Assembly (NCBI RefSeq): GCF_042453785.1
Contig: NC_091663.1
Span: 36,601,001-36,665,000, forward strand
Direction: 5' to 3'
Length of the DNA stretch: 64,000 nt
Origin: Malus domestica
Lineage: Eukaryota; Streptophyta; Magnoliopsida; Rosales; Rosaceae
Position numbers and translations under genes: made by a program. Shown here piece after piece: positions 24,321 to 35,900 of this stretch. The first letter of the stretch is position 1; every line of letters starts with the position of its first letter. The notes beneath the pieces are model-generated. The model ran no database searches, had not been told where the DNA came from, and worked only from the letters and a program-made list of their open reading frames with translations.

Positions 24321-24392
24321 CGCCGTTGCCGGGGATCGAACCCGGGTCACCCGGGTGACAGGCGGGAATACTTACCACTATACTACAACGAC
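24321..24392 (-). tRNA. tRNA-Asp (anticodon GTC), with one anticodon-stem mismatch
   Basis: The minus-strand 72-nt sequence starts GTCGTTG and ends CAACGGC plus discriminator G, giving a complete 7-bp acceptor stem. It has an A box in the D arm, a B box (GGTTCGATCCC) and the loop CTGTCAC with anticodon GTC. The anticodon stem pairs CCCGC with CCGGG, so the pair next to the loop (positions 31-39) is C-C instead of the C-G I expect for plant tRNA-Asp. A T6 Pol III terminator on the minus strand lies at 24302-24297, about 20 nt past the 3' end. No intron. It could be functional or a slightly decayed copy. Confidence 0.93.
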
Positions 24393-25303
24393 CTCATTGC
24401 TAATTGAACAAAATTATTCATATTTAGTTGAATTTTTAAGCTTAAAGAAATAATAATGCTGCAAGACAACTTCTTAACTTTCCAATGTCACACAATTCAC
24501 ATTAACATCTATCAAACTCTCAAGAACATGTATGTGATTTACATCTAACATCGTATTCATAGAACGAATCTTTTAATTAAGTTTACGTTTTTGTTTTCTT
24601 GATTATCATATTTGAGTTACCGATCAACCTTTCTGACTTTTGCTATCTTAGGCGCTACTTATGCATGATTGTATGATGCTTCATCCGTTTTGAATAAAAC
24701 ACCTTCTCCATAAGCTAGCAAAGGGAAAAGAAACACACGAGATGTGTGACTAGGAAAAGGGAAGAAATATGCTTAAGCTAGAAAAGGTTAAAAAAACGAA
24801 AACCCAAAATTTTAAACCCGCCAAATCAGAGAATCCGAAATTTACTAATAGTGGTTTACAAATTCATCTATTAATTAGCAGATAATTAATTCGTGTACAC
24901 TTGAATGGATCGGGATCAGCTCCCATCAGAATTACAGGACCACTAGAACTATTGACGATCAAGCGATCACTACCAACTGCAACCAGAAATCTCACCAACC
25001 AACCACTCCTCCCACAAATACAGCATTCATTTCAAAGCCAATATACATCTTCTTCACTGGCTGCACCACTTGTATCGCCATAACAATGTTCGAGCAGAGG
25101 ATATCCCTCTGACACCGGCAGCATAGAGTTCCCTCCGTCATGACTACAAAATCCGAATGGAGGTTGTGGATAACCACCTTCAATTGATACTCAACCCGCT
25201 TACCATGTAAAGCTTGATGATTGTTGAGCATCGAGCGAGGTGGACTTTGAAGTTAGGCTGGAACATATCGTACCAATCCTGGTTGTTGAGAAACCGTATC
25301 TTG
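24393..25303. other. Intergenic; 3' flank of the unknown minus-strand gene
   Basis: Minus-strand open frames at 24992-25231 and 25180-25362 read through the probable 3' untranslated region and show no family resemblance. Nothing else is recognised. Confidence 0.5.
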
Positions 25304-28300
25304 TCAAATTGAAATCTCGGAGAAATACGTGGATAAGATAATGCTTTTGTCATTCCCCACATGAATCTCCTTCCTGCCCAAATTATCCATCCTTGTTATA
25401 CAATGGTACTGCAGAACAGGCAAAGTCTAACAAAGACTCAAATTTCGTAATCATACCATGGGGGGTGAATACGAATGCATTTGCCAACTTCAAGGTCAAC
25501 ATCGTCACAAACTCTTGGATTGAAGATAATTGTCCATGTTGTTTCTTCATTCACCGTATTCTTGGGGCTCTCTTGCCATGGGAGGCGCTGCACAAAGAAA
25601 CACAGATCTTCAGTCATCCTTTCTAACAAAGCTGTGAGAAAAATTGCATTTGCATGTTGCTAGAAGAAATTCTGTGAAATGATTATTAATGCGACCTTTA
25701 CATTGTTTCCAAATGAGCAGTGGCAAACTGTCAATTTCGCATCCAAATATCTTGAAAGAATTTTCACATCAATGCAGCTTGGTTCATCTGAGGAGGTGTA
25801 GAAACGAGGAACAAAGTCAAGGCATATATTTTGCAGAATTTTTTTTTTAGAACTAACACTATATTTTGCATAATTCCTATACAATTAGTCTATGCATGCA
25901 GAAATTAACTTAAAAAGAAAATAATTGCAAGGCCTTGTTACTTTGGTTAGCTCTATTCTCGATATTGTTCAAGAATTCCATATCGCTTTCTTTATCACTC
26001 TGAACGACCTGCTGCAGTTGCCCAAATAATCCAATTCTACAAAATTGCAAGTAGATATGCACATTTAGCAATCAGTACAGAAGTCACTTGTACTAACATC
26101 GACTGCACTTTTATAACAGGATCACACCATTTACCTTAATGGTTTAGGCACTGCAACAAGGGCTCTGTCACTCAAAGCTTCTTGAAATCGATCTACCAGT
26201 GTTTGCCTCTTTACCTCCGGTTTATCAAGCTTCAGAATTTGATCATCGGCCTGCTAAACAATATATGTTTGATAACGTACTGATTGAGCTGGAATGAACA
26301 TATAAGGAAATCAGTAGTATAGAGAGATACCTCACTATTACTTGGCGATCCCAGGCCTAAGTGCTCAGGGGAGCTTTCACTGTCAATAACGCTATCTCCA
26401 AGTGAAGATACAATCTTCATAACAGGCTGCGCCCTTTTACGCCTTTTTCTACGATACTGAAACAAAAGCTAGATGAAAAAAGGAACAGAAAAATGTAAAT
26501 GGGAAAAGGAAGAGAAAAACATGTTTGAAGAGAGGAAGACAGAGAACCATTTTAGATCTTCCTCTCAGCATAGATGTCTTATCTTGAAGGCCATCTAAAA
26601 GCTCTGCCATTGACTGCTCAATAGATCCATGCCCAAGTTCATTAACGTGAACAGGAACAATCTCCAACTGTTTTTCCTCTTCTCCTTGAATATCCTCAAT
26701 AAGCTCAGAATCCAAATATTCTTCAGTCCTGGGCTCAGTTGCCTTCAACATTTCAGGCACTTGTTGAACCTTGAATGACATATCACTTTCGTTTTTAGAT
26801 ACAGAAAAGCAAGAGGGTTTTTCCTTTTGAGTCTTGAAACGGAAGGAAAATTTTGGCTTGCCTTTGTCTTTCACTCCTACAACAGTAGATTATCAAGTTT
26901 AACAGAACACACTACAGACTGTGACGATGTACAAAAGTTTAAGGGTCACCTTTCAAAAAGGACACCATACCTTTGACCGATTTATTCACTTTCGAATAAT
27001 CAGATTTTGGTGATGAACATGAAGTTTGTTCATTCAATCGCATGAGTGCCTCAGCTTCTTTACTTACTTCAGACCATGTGTATGATTCATCTTCTTTATC
27101 ACTTCCAATGCAATGAACATAATCCTTTTGCAACTTTTTAGCACCAAGAGTAACCGGAACTTTCACATGCATGTTGTTCCCCTTTTCCAGAAACAGTTCA
27201 CAAGCACATTAATCCTTCGTTAATACACAATACAGAATAAGATATATCTATACCCAAATGCATACTACCTCTTCATCGGAGCTCAATTCATCCTCCAAGT
27301 TGCAGGCATACACACTTGCACCTGCATCTGAAACAATTGAACAATACTGCTGCTCAAAAGAGCGTATGCCAGTACAACCCTAGTAGCCATTTTCGAAAAA
27401 TCACAATACCTTTGAGCATTTCCAGCCGTGATGAAAGTGGTAACTCCTCCTGTTACGGAATATAATTTTTGTTAACAAACCATCTTTTCCTGCAACACAA
27501 GTTTCTAATTTCTACTAATGCAGACAATCAAGTGAAAACATCTGCATAGGCTCATCAAAATTACTCTGACCTCAAGCCACAGGAAATCTTTCTCCGATCA
27601 AGACTGTGACACATGTCATGATGACAGTGGTTCAGTTATTCGGCCTAATTATCGATTTGCTTTCAGTTAATGAAGATATTATTAATTGTAGTCTAAACGC
27701 AAAACACTGTAATTATAATCACTTGTTTTTACAAGACGATATTCTATTCTAAACCACGAAAGGGAGATTCAAATTCGGTGCAAAAGGATCCGCAGGGCGC
27801 ACTGCATTGGCCAACTAGCCTAATTGTCAATACAACCAGAAAAGTAGTTATCATAATTTTCTCTACTTTCTCAAATTTTCCTGGTATCCAAACACACAGC
27901 TTCAACCTTTGATCAATTAAAATTACATAAACAATGCACACACATACAAATTAAATCAACAACATTGAAGTTTAAAGCAAAAAAAGAGGTAATTGGAGAA
28001 ATGGTCACTGAACTTTAGCTCAACTAGAGCTTTGGTTTCTAATTAAAAATCGGAACTTTAGTTCAAGAACCAATACTCACGGATTTTTAGTTCAGACTCC
28101 AATTGGGCCAAAGTTCGGAACTATTGCTCCAATTTTTCTCACAAAATAAATATAAAAATAAAAGAAAAATTAATGAAAACTGACAAATAAATTACAGTAT
28201 CGACAGTGTTTCGTTAAAACTTCTAAAAATAAAAACCTTTTTCTTGGCGGAACCGCCAATCGCAGCGCAATTGTTGGGAAAATCTCGGTCAGATTCTTCC

Positions 28301-28438
28301 TCATCTGCCAGAGGAACAACCAAAAACACTTAAGCCAGAAATCCCAAATACAAAAAATTTTACACAATCGAAACGAGAGAGTTTACCGGAATTGCTCTGA
28401 TCAGAATCTGGAATCGTCTGAAAACGACGCGTAAGCAT
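25304..28438 (-). CDS. Conserved plant protein of unknown function, nuclear-looking, 462 aa, 12 exons
   Basis: Exons on the minus strand are 28438-28387, 28304-28237, 27449-27410, 27327-27269, 27181-26971, 26876-26548, 26456-26331, 26250-26135, 26036-25942, 25787-25696, 25587-25457 and 25373-25304. They total 1389 nt, all joins keep frame, and the protein starts MLTRRFQTIPDSDQSNSG. The N-terminal half is acidic and low in structure. Exon 6 has a KPKFSFRFK motif; exon 7 starts with a basic cluster, YRRKRRKRAQ, a likely nuclear localisation signal. The C-terminal part is the most domain-like: TWTIIFNPRVCDDVDLEVGK, then IRIHPPWKE and a SIILSTYFSEIS end, a pattern that might be an OB-type beta-fold (inference only). 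I do not recognise a named family. The acceptor at 27181 lacks a good pyrimidine tract and is the weakest join. Transcribed away from WEE1. Confidence 0.8.
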
Positions 28439-29350
28439 GGCCGCGGAGCTCACAAATCTTCACCGACGGAGGAAATTATGGGTTTAAAGGAAGGGGTTCG
28501 CCGGCGGAGGGTCTTGCCGCCACATTTGCTCCTCCCGGGAACTTCAGCATTATCCACCGCCGTTTCAGTTGGGAGAAATTGATTTATGAAATTGTACGTT
28601 GGGTTTGAATTGCCGGGAACTTTTTCAGTCTATCGAACTGTACGATGGGCTCGGAGTCTCGAGACAGGCCCAAAGAGAAAACTAGAACCTAGTACAACCT
28701 GCACACTGGGCCGAACCAAAAATTGGATATTGCATTTATCATAATTTTCTCTTTTATGTTTAGAATATCCGCTAATGATACTTTATTGCAGTAACGGAAA
28801 ATATATAATCATATTTGTAGCGCTAAAGTGTCATGGTATCAATAGTCATCATTCATCTTTATGAGAATTATTTTCTATACAAAACTTAATTAATAGTAGT
28901 TATAATGATGTAAAATATAAATATATAATTATATAACATTGGTTTGATATGGTATAGTGCGGTAGAGGTTTTGAATACCATTACCATACAAAAATATATG
29001 GTTCGATTGTACGATTATTAATTGGTACAAAATTTCAAGGAATTGGATCCCATCTGGATTCACTCTGTGGGGATCCCTAGTCATTCATCGTGTATTGTGC
29101 TGTCATAAATCATTATATTTTTTTATTTAAAATTAAACACAAATAATATTTGACAAAAATTTACCGTACGATATACAATGAAAGGCTAGGATGTGAGGAT
29201 CCTAAAGATCCCCACACAAAATGGATTCGGTGGAGATATGCCAATCCTACGGTCTAGATCAAATATCACGGTAGCGCACAGTAGATCCATTTCAGCCAAT
29301 CATTTTGTCGCGCGCGATTTGAAATCCCAAAAGTTTAAATTTTTTAATAC
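28439..29350. promoter_or_regulatory. Shared intergenic region between divergent genes
   Basis: The ~1 kb gap between the start codons of the unknown gene (minus) and WEE1 (plus) must hold both promoters. Near 29308-29320 there is a GTCGCGCGCGA palindromic CG cluster, which could bind E2F-like factors in a cell-cycle promoter (weak inference). A MITE occupies about 29037-29235. Confidence 0.4.
29037..29235. mobile_element. MITE related to the one at 13203-13363
   Basis: Inverted ends around GGGGATCCCTAG and the complement of AGGATCCTAAAGATCCCCACA, with an AT-rich centre (ttaaaattaaacacaaataa) shared in inverted orientation with the GST-upstream copy. Confidence 0.6.
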
Positions 29351-29769
29351 ATGAGCAAGAAGAACACTGAACGAGACAGTCGATTCGAGCAAAACCCTAG
29401 AAACGCGGAAGAAGAAGAAGAAGCGGAAGAATCGGAGGGAGATGAAGGGAGCGCTGGCGAGGCTTCAGCTAGGGGAAACCCTGAACCAATCGTCGTTTTC
29501 CACGTCATCATCCAACCCCTCTCGCTTCCAGAACCTTGTAGAAGCCCGAGCCGCCGACGGCAGCCTTCCCTCGTCCGCTCCCCTCGGCACCGACGTCGAC
29601 ACCGATGTCGACGACAGGGAGTTCATTCTCAGCCAAGATTTCTTCTGGTAGGATCCTCCGCGTCATTAATTTTGTAAATTTTCAAGCTTTTTGGTATTGA
29701 ATTCGAAAAATTGATGAAAACTTGGATTTTGTTTGTTTGTTTTGGGTTTGATTGATGCAGCACTCCTGA
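29351..29769 (+). promoter_or_regulatory. Overlapping upstream ORF on WEE1
   Basis: An ATG at 29351 opens a frame that runs out of frame over the WEE1 start codon (29442), through the first splice junction (29647 to 29761) and stops at TGA 29767-29769, 101 codons when spliced. Its start context is weak (T at -3), so leaky scanning to WEE1 is plausible. Translation of the uORF would compete with WEE1. It matters only if transcription starts upstream of 29351, which the sequence does not show. Confidence 0.4.
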
Positions 29770-32700
29770 TTATATCACACCGGATAATCAACATATGATG
29801 AACGGCTGGGATTGCACCAAGGTACAATGGGTTGGATTGGGTTTCACAATTTCTGTAAAATTGAGATGGGTTTAAAGATTGTTGCTTTAATATGTTTGTT
29901 TCTATTTTTAGCTGGAAAACATCCCTTGCCCCAAATCACCCGAGAAATCGAATACCCTTAAATCGAAGAGGCGAAGACAGTGTCAGAGTAAGGCTAAAAG
30001 TTTGTTTTAACTTTTTTACTACGAAGTAAATTTTGATGAAAAGCTACTTGGGTAATTGGTCTTGCAAGTAAAAGTTCATACTTTCTGCAGATGATATCTC
30101 ATTGAATCCTCTCAGCCCTACATTGTCCGGAAATCAGCCGATAGTTGAGCTTGAAGCAGATGTTTTTGGCATGGATGAGGTTATGATAGAGAAACCAACA
30201 GCAACAGAACCGCGGAAGGTGCAAAATTATGTATCTCAATCTGCTGTGGCTTTACGCTGTCGTGTCATGCCTCCTCCTTGCTTTAAGAATCCGTACATTA
30301 AGAATGCTTCAGAAATGGGCATTGATCCTCTTGGCAGCCAAAGATCGAAATGTGCAGGTATGCTTCTGTTAGTTGTGAATGAGAAACTACTTCAATATTA
30401 AGACATTGGTCGAAACCCCATACTTCATTTTCAGTCTTCATGTTCTAATTATGAATGCTGCAATTTCCAGCTTTCTTCCCTACTTTTATGGGCGGAAATG
30501 GCCTGTCACGTTACTGTGCTGATTTTCACGAGATTGAGGTATTTACCAAATCCCAAAATTTTATGGATTTAAGCACATGCTATCTAGTTCTAAATTTTAA
30601 TGTTGGTGCACTTGGCTTACTTATTTGTAATATGCCTTCTCTTTCTAGCAAATCGGCAGTGGGTACTTCAGTCACGTATTCAAAGTCTTGAACAGAATTG
30701 ATGGTTGTTTGTATGCCGTGAAACGTAGCATGAAGCAGTTGCATCTGGACACAGAAAGGTTGCCTACTCATGCTGTAGATATATCTGCCATTTGTTGAGG
30801 CCATTTGCTTATGCATTATTACTTTTTGTATCCTTTGCAGGAGAAAGGCTATGATGGAAGTTCAATCTCTGGCAGCTTTAGGTAGGTTTCCGTTATTTTT
30901 AGTTTTTCATTTTTGTGTTTCTGGTTCATCTATTTGACCCTATGGCAATTGCTTTTATATGGTTGAACTGTTTTGCTTTTTCTAGGGTCCCATGAAAACA
31001 TTGTTGGATACTACTCGTCTTGGTTTGAAAATGAGCAGCTCCACATTCAGATGGAATTATGTGATCACAGCTTATCCATAAACAAGTTGTCCCGACCATT
31101 CAAAGATGGGGAGATTTTAGAAGCCTTGTATCAGGTTTGTGTGGATGAGTTTTAACAAGCTTCTCACTTGAAACTGAATAGTAACCCATGTAAACACGTA
31201 CTAGCACCAAAACTTTTAATAGATTGCGTACATAGCAGGGATCCCTTTTTACTACATTTGAGAAGCCAATGAGGTCTTCACTCATGAAACGAGAAACAGG
31301 GTTTCTAGGCCCTTTCATCACAAACGCCTACATTGAATCCTAATAATCAATGCACTACTCCACTCTAGGTTATAGAGTGCATTCAATCATGAATTCTTGA
31401 TTCTCGAAAATCATAATAAATTGAAGTGTGTGTGTGTTTTTTTGTGTTCTGTTTTCCTCATCTTTTGAGAGAGATACCCTTCCTCGACATCTGTATGAAT
31501 GTTTTAGATGTTTGATTTTTGGTGTTGAGCTCAGTCTTTTGCTTGCTTGATTCTATAGAAAATACTATCCTGAAGGGAGATCACACGGCTATCGTAAACT
31601 AGATGGAATGGGTTTAATATAATGTATGCCCATATTCATATCACAGACACTTTGGCATGCACACTCACTGGCATTGACACATGTCTGAGGTCCTATCTCC
31701 CAGGCTGTAGTCTTAGATTAATTCTAACTCTTTTTAACTTGACAAGGTTTCCACTTCTGCTGGCATATGCTAATTTCTCGTATAAAAATCTGTACAGATT
31801 GCAAAAGCGTTGCAGTTTATGCATGGGAGAGGAATAGTTCACTTAGATGTAAAACCTGATAATATATATGTGAAGAATGGTATTTATAAGCTTGGTGACT
31901 TTGGATGTGCAACTCTACTTGATAAGAGCCTACCGATTGAAGAGGGTGATGCTCGATATACGCCTCAAGAGATCCTGAATGAGAAATATGATTATCTTGA
32001 CAAGGCTGATATCTTCTCATTGGGAGTCACTATTTACGAGCTGATTAGAGGTTCTCCTTTACCAGAATCAGGGCCTCAAATTTTAAATCTTAGGGAGGGA
32101 AAGTTGCCACTTCTTCCTGGTCATTCATTGCAATTTCAGAACTTACTCAAGGTAACATGGCTGTGAACTTGTGACTTTCACTTTTGTTATTTGTATTTGT
32201 TGCAATTAATTTTCATGCGAGAATGACATTTCTCGTGCTCGATTACGTATTGCCAATCTTTGCTAAAGGAAATGGTTTTTGTTTTCTGTTAAGTGTTTCT
32301 TAGTTATGAACTTATCCTGCGGTATGAGCGCGTAATGAAAAGAATGAATGAGCTAACAGTTTACTGCCTCCTTTTCTTTCCTTGAAGATCTTGGAATTAG
32401 AAATCAAAGTTTTGTTAATGGGAACTACTCCATTACTTAGGATGTACGGTATCATATTGTGTGAATTGTGATAACGTTTGCTGATAATTTCATGTAAGAA
32501 TAGCATGGAGAGATAATGATCACTGGAATTTCTGCCTGCATATATAAGTAAACGGCTCTTGAGATGAAACACTCGTGAGACTTTCATTTGAAATCATATT
32601 AACAATACGATTGTGATTCTGCATATCCATTGTTTCCGTTGACATGAATGCTATTACTGGATATAGTCAAGTAGTTCTGTTACTATTGATAATTTTCTAA

Positions 32701-32908
32701 GAAATCGGTTGCATTCTACATGTAGCATCCTACGATTCTTGGTTGGTTTGTGATACTAAACAAAACCTGTGATAGCGTTGCTGATTGCATTACATTTTAA
32801 TAAATCTCTCAGGTCATGTTGGATCCAAATCCAGTCTGGAGACCGTCAGCGAAAGATTTGGTCGAAAATCCAATTTTTGATAAGGTGCAGCGAAATGGAC
32901 GAGCCTAG
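29442..32908 (+). CDS. WEE1: WEE1-type cell-cycle inhibitory kinase, 475 aa, 10 exons
   Basis: Exons are 29442-29647, 29761-29821, 29912-29987, 30091-30357, 30471-30538, 30649-30758, 30841-30881, 30986-31134, 31798-32151 and 32813-32908 (1428 nt). The regulatory half includes DREFILSQDFFCTPDYITP and AVALRCRVMPPPC, typical of plant WEE1. The kinase domain starts near residue 227: glycine loop GSGYFSHVFK, Lys251 in YAVKR, catalytic loop HLDVKPDN (Asp343, Asn348) and DFG at 360-362. WEE1 phosphorylates cyclin-dependent kinases on the inhibitory Tyr; in plants it acts mainly in the DNA-replication checkpoint, in the nucleus. One oddity is Thr in DARYTPQEIL where I expect Met. 29442 is the first in-frame ATG after a stop at 29352-29354, yet the codons just before it encode a basic run (RKKKKRKNRRE) like that in homologues. 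Confidence 0.95.
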
Positions 32909-33652
32909 GGCAACCGTGATCGCCTTTGGAAGAGAATGGCCTGTTGTATTCGCCATCCGTATGCAGCATCAGCAGGCCCTGTAGCACAGGCAAAGTAAAG
33001 TTTGTGAAGAATGACCAATTTTGTAATCTATAAGTTATTCCTCTAATGTATGCACCTGATTTTCCCACTTGCGCGTTGCATATTTTGTGGCTCGAGGAAT
33101 TCTTGGTCATGTACTCATGGTTTTGTGTTGCTAATGAAAAAGGTCTAATTCTCTCGGAATACACTTGAAATGGATTTTCTATTTCTCTTATTATTCATTC
33201 TAAATGCTCATTTGGAAAGTAATTCTGAGACGGGTGCAATCACTTATGAGGAGAACGAGATGTGCTTCTCCATAAATCACTTTCGTTGCTTTTTCATAAA
33301 ATATCATTATGGCTAGTGATTTTAAGGAGAAGCATCTCTCATGAGCTGCTTGTTTGAGTCACTTAGGAACGGGTCCATTGTAGCTGAATCATGAGGGGTA
33401 TAAATTGTAACTACAACCTACACATATAAGATAGCACCAAACTAGGAGAAAAAAGTCGGTATAGGTTTTTGGACCACATTATGCTTCTGATTGCACATGC
33501 AAACACCTTTTCCCTAGGCGAATTTACATATATTGGCGTTCTAGACTAATAACACAACGTAAATTGTTTTTATTTTCTCACATGGTTGTTTGATTGGTTT
33601 AATATACCATTATCTTAGTGTTCTTGTTTCATGTAAGTTTTATTTGTTTCAT
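32909..33652. other. WEE1 3' flank and intergenic DNA
   Basis: The first ~250 bp are probably the WEE1 3' untranslated region. A pair of short inverted copies of aggagaa.gagatg and catctctcc-like sequence is visible near 33250-33345. No gene. Confidence 0.45.
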
Positions 33653-33807
33653 GAGTAATGCTAGAGAGATTAAATGTGCAAACTAAATTTTGTAAACTAA
33701 GTGACATAGAAGTTGATGATTGAATTACTAAAGTGTTGATTAACGTGCTTATTTCTTATTGGTGACACATCATTTAGTTTGCAAATTTAGTTTTCCTAAT
33801 ATTACCC
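33653..33807. mobile_element. 155-bp MITE with 9-bp target duplication
   Basis: Begins GAGTAATGCTAG and ends with the complement of GGGTAATATTAGG; the inner inverted repeat contains TGCAAACTAAAT. It is flanked by TTGTTTCAT at 33644-33652 and 33808-33816, a 9-bp duplication as for Mutator-like elements. Confidence 0.8.
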
Positions 33808-33878
33808 TTGTTTCATAATTCCATCAACTGATTCGTGGTACCTACAATTTGTATATGTTGATGTAGTGTAGTAGCCCT

Positions 33879-35416
33879 CAGGGCTGGCCCGAGCCCAGTG
33901 CAGGTTGGACAACCATCTGTAACCCAAAAAAATTGGGGGCATCAAAATTATCAAGGGGGTACATCCATATATGTTTTTATAAGCGTATAAATTTATAAAA
34001 TTTGGTCAAATGATCAAGAAGTTTAATCAAAAGCAATGGTTTATGTTGTTTAAAATTAATGAAATACTGAGCTCAAAATGTTATGTGCTTTTTTTATTCT
34101 TTCCAATTTTTACGAATTTCTGTTTGGTTATTAATTTCTTTTTAATTACTAGTTAGTAGTTATGTGGGTTCCAGTTTTTAGACATTTATTCCACTTCAAG
34201 TCTAACCTTTAACAAAGAGTAATGCATAGACCAAATTTATAAACCATATTTGCAAGAACAAAAGTAAAGAGAAGTGCTGGGAGAATCCAGGAAAGCGCCA
34301 TTGAAGCAAACTAGTGACTCACTCACTCACTCACTTATAGTACACAGGCAAACTGAATTAATTTGAAGAAAATATAAGTTTATAGAAGCTTATAAATAGA
34401 TGTGGAGGGGCCATACTAAATAAATGGCCCTTATGAGTGAGTTTAGTAGTTGGTTCTGTCGTGAAGGGCTTTTAATTTTACTTGTCCAAAATTTGTTGGC
34501 ATGTGAATTTCTTTTGCATCAGAGTCTTCTGATAAACGGGTGTATTGATTATGACGGTAGAGGCTAGTACTGAAATTTTGGAAGGTTAAGTAATGTTGGT
34601 ATTCAATCCTGACAGAAATTTTGGTGGAGGATGTTGAGTATCCCGCTTCGTTTGCCAGAAATTTACTACTTATAGTTACACGATTTCATTCCTAATTACA
34701 CTGAATTTTTGGAGGAAAAAAAATTCTCACATTTGGTGAATGAGTGGGTGGTTAAATTGAAGACAACATCAATATTGAATCATTGGTCCGTCTCTATAAC
34801 TTTAACACGGACATCATGGTACATGTACACATTATTTAATATATATATATATATGTATATATTTATTACAAACAATATTTACTATTCTAAGTTAAGAGGA
34901 ACGGGATGACGTGCCACCAATAGAAAATAAACATGTTAATCAACACATAAGTAATAATCACATCAGACGCTTTTCAAAATTTGGTATCCCTAACATTAGC
35001 CTTCAAGAAATATGTATGAATGTCTTTACCAATACTAGGTTTAATTTAGTGCTCATTCGTTGTTTATACATATCAATCAAATACTCGAAAATATGATTAT
35101 TTGTTTAGTCTTATATTGACAAGGTTAGTAAATAAGAAAAAACACTCACGAGTAATTAAAAAACACTTTAAAAGTTTAGATTGAAGGGAAACAAATTCAT
35201 CATCTATCTACTTATAAGCCTGAAGCTTTTTTTCTTTCCCTTCTCTCAATACAAAATAAATTAGTTTTCCGTATTTCTAGATTATTGATTTTGAAGTGTT
35301 TTTCTAAGTATATTTTTATCGAAGTCTTATACGTGAAACAAATAAATTTTCTCATATAAAGATAGAATACATTTTTGTGGATCATCCGGGCTTCAAAAAT
35401 CTTAGAACCGACCTTG
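33879..35416. mobile_element. hAT-like non-autonomous element, 1.54 kb
   Basis: Ends are CAGGGCTGG and the complement of CAAGGTCGG, and the element is flanked by the perfect 8-bp duplication GTAGCCCT (33871-33878 and 35417-35424). An 8-bp duplication with CA-G-GG termini is the hAT signature. No transposase frame is present; the inside is AT-rich, with a short (TA)n run at about 34838-34862. Confidence 0.75.
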
Positions 35417-35749
35417 GTAGCCCTACCGGATAATCCTACCTAAACTAAATAACTCTTGTTCTCTATCTGCACCATGCTTACAAAATATTTCAGCCCTTTA
35501 GATGAGAAAGCTCCGATTGCATAATCCAAAATCTTAATGTCCTCCCAGATCATGCATATACCTAATCTAACCTAACTCATACGGTGGCAAGATTATCGAT
35601 CCACACAGCATTTTTGTAGCATTTGAGTGACTAGTTTTCGATGGCAAACAAAAAACACGTACAAAGTTTGTCTTGGAGTTGGAATATTATAAATTGGGCC
35701 CTTAGTTATTTTCAACCTAATCGAATTTTTTATTACCCAATAAGAGCAT

Positions 35750-35900
35750 GCAGTGTTATCCTTTAGTGCTACAGTCTAATTGTATTTTTTTCTTCAATTA
35801 TAAGTGAGAGGTCTTAAATTCGATTCTCGTCAAAGGTAATTTGAATCACATTATTATTAGCCCATTGTGAGATTTAACTCACTCCCGACCCCTTTTGTGT
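35750..35900 (+). mobile_element. tRNA-derived SINE-like copy
   Basis: Has a box A-like start (tagtgctacagtctaattgt), then gtgagaggtcttaaattcga with ttctcg, a B-box-like segment, followed by a ttgaatcacattattattag tail common to other repeats in this window. Ends uncertain. Confidence 0.5.

Noticed and set aside
24992-25362. Two minus-strand frames (79 and 60 codons) after the unknown gene
   Set aside because: The gene ends at 25304 by a frame-keeping final exon; downstream frames are probably untranslated region.
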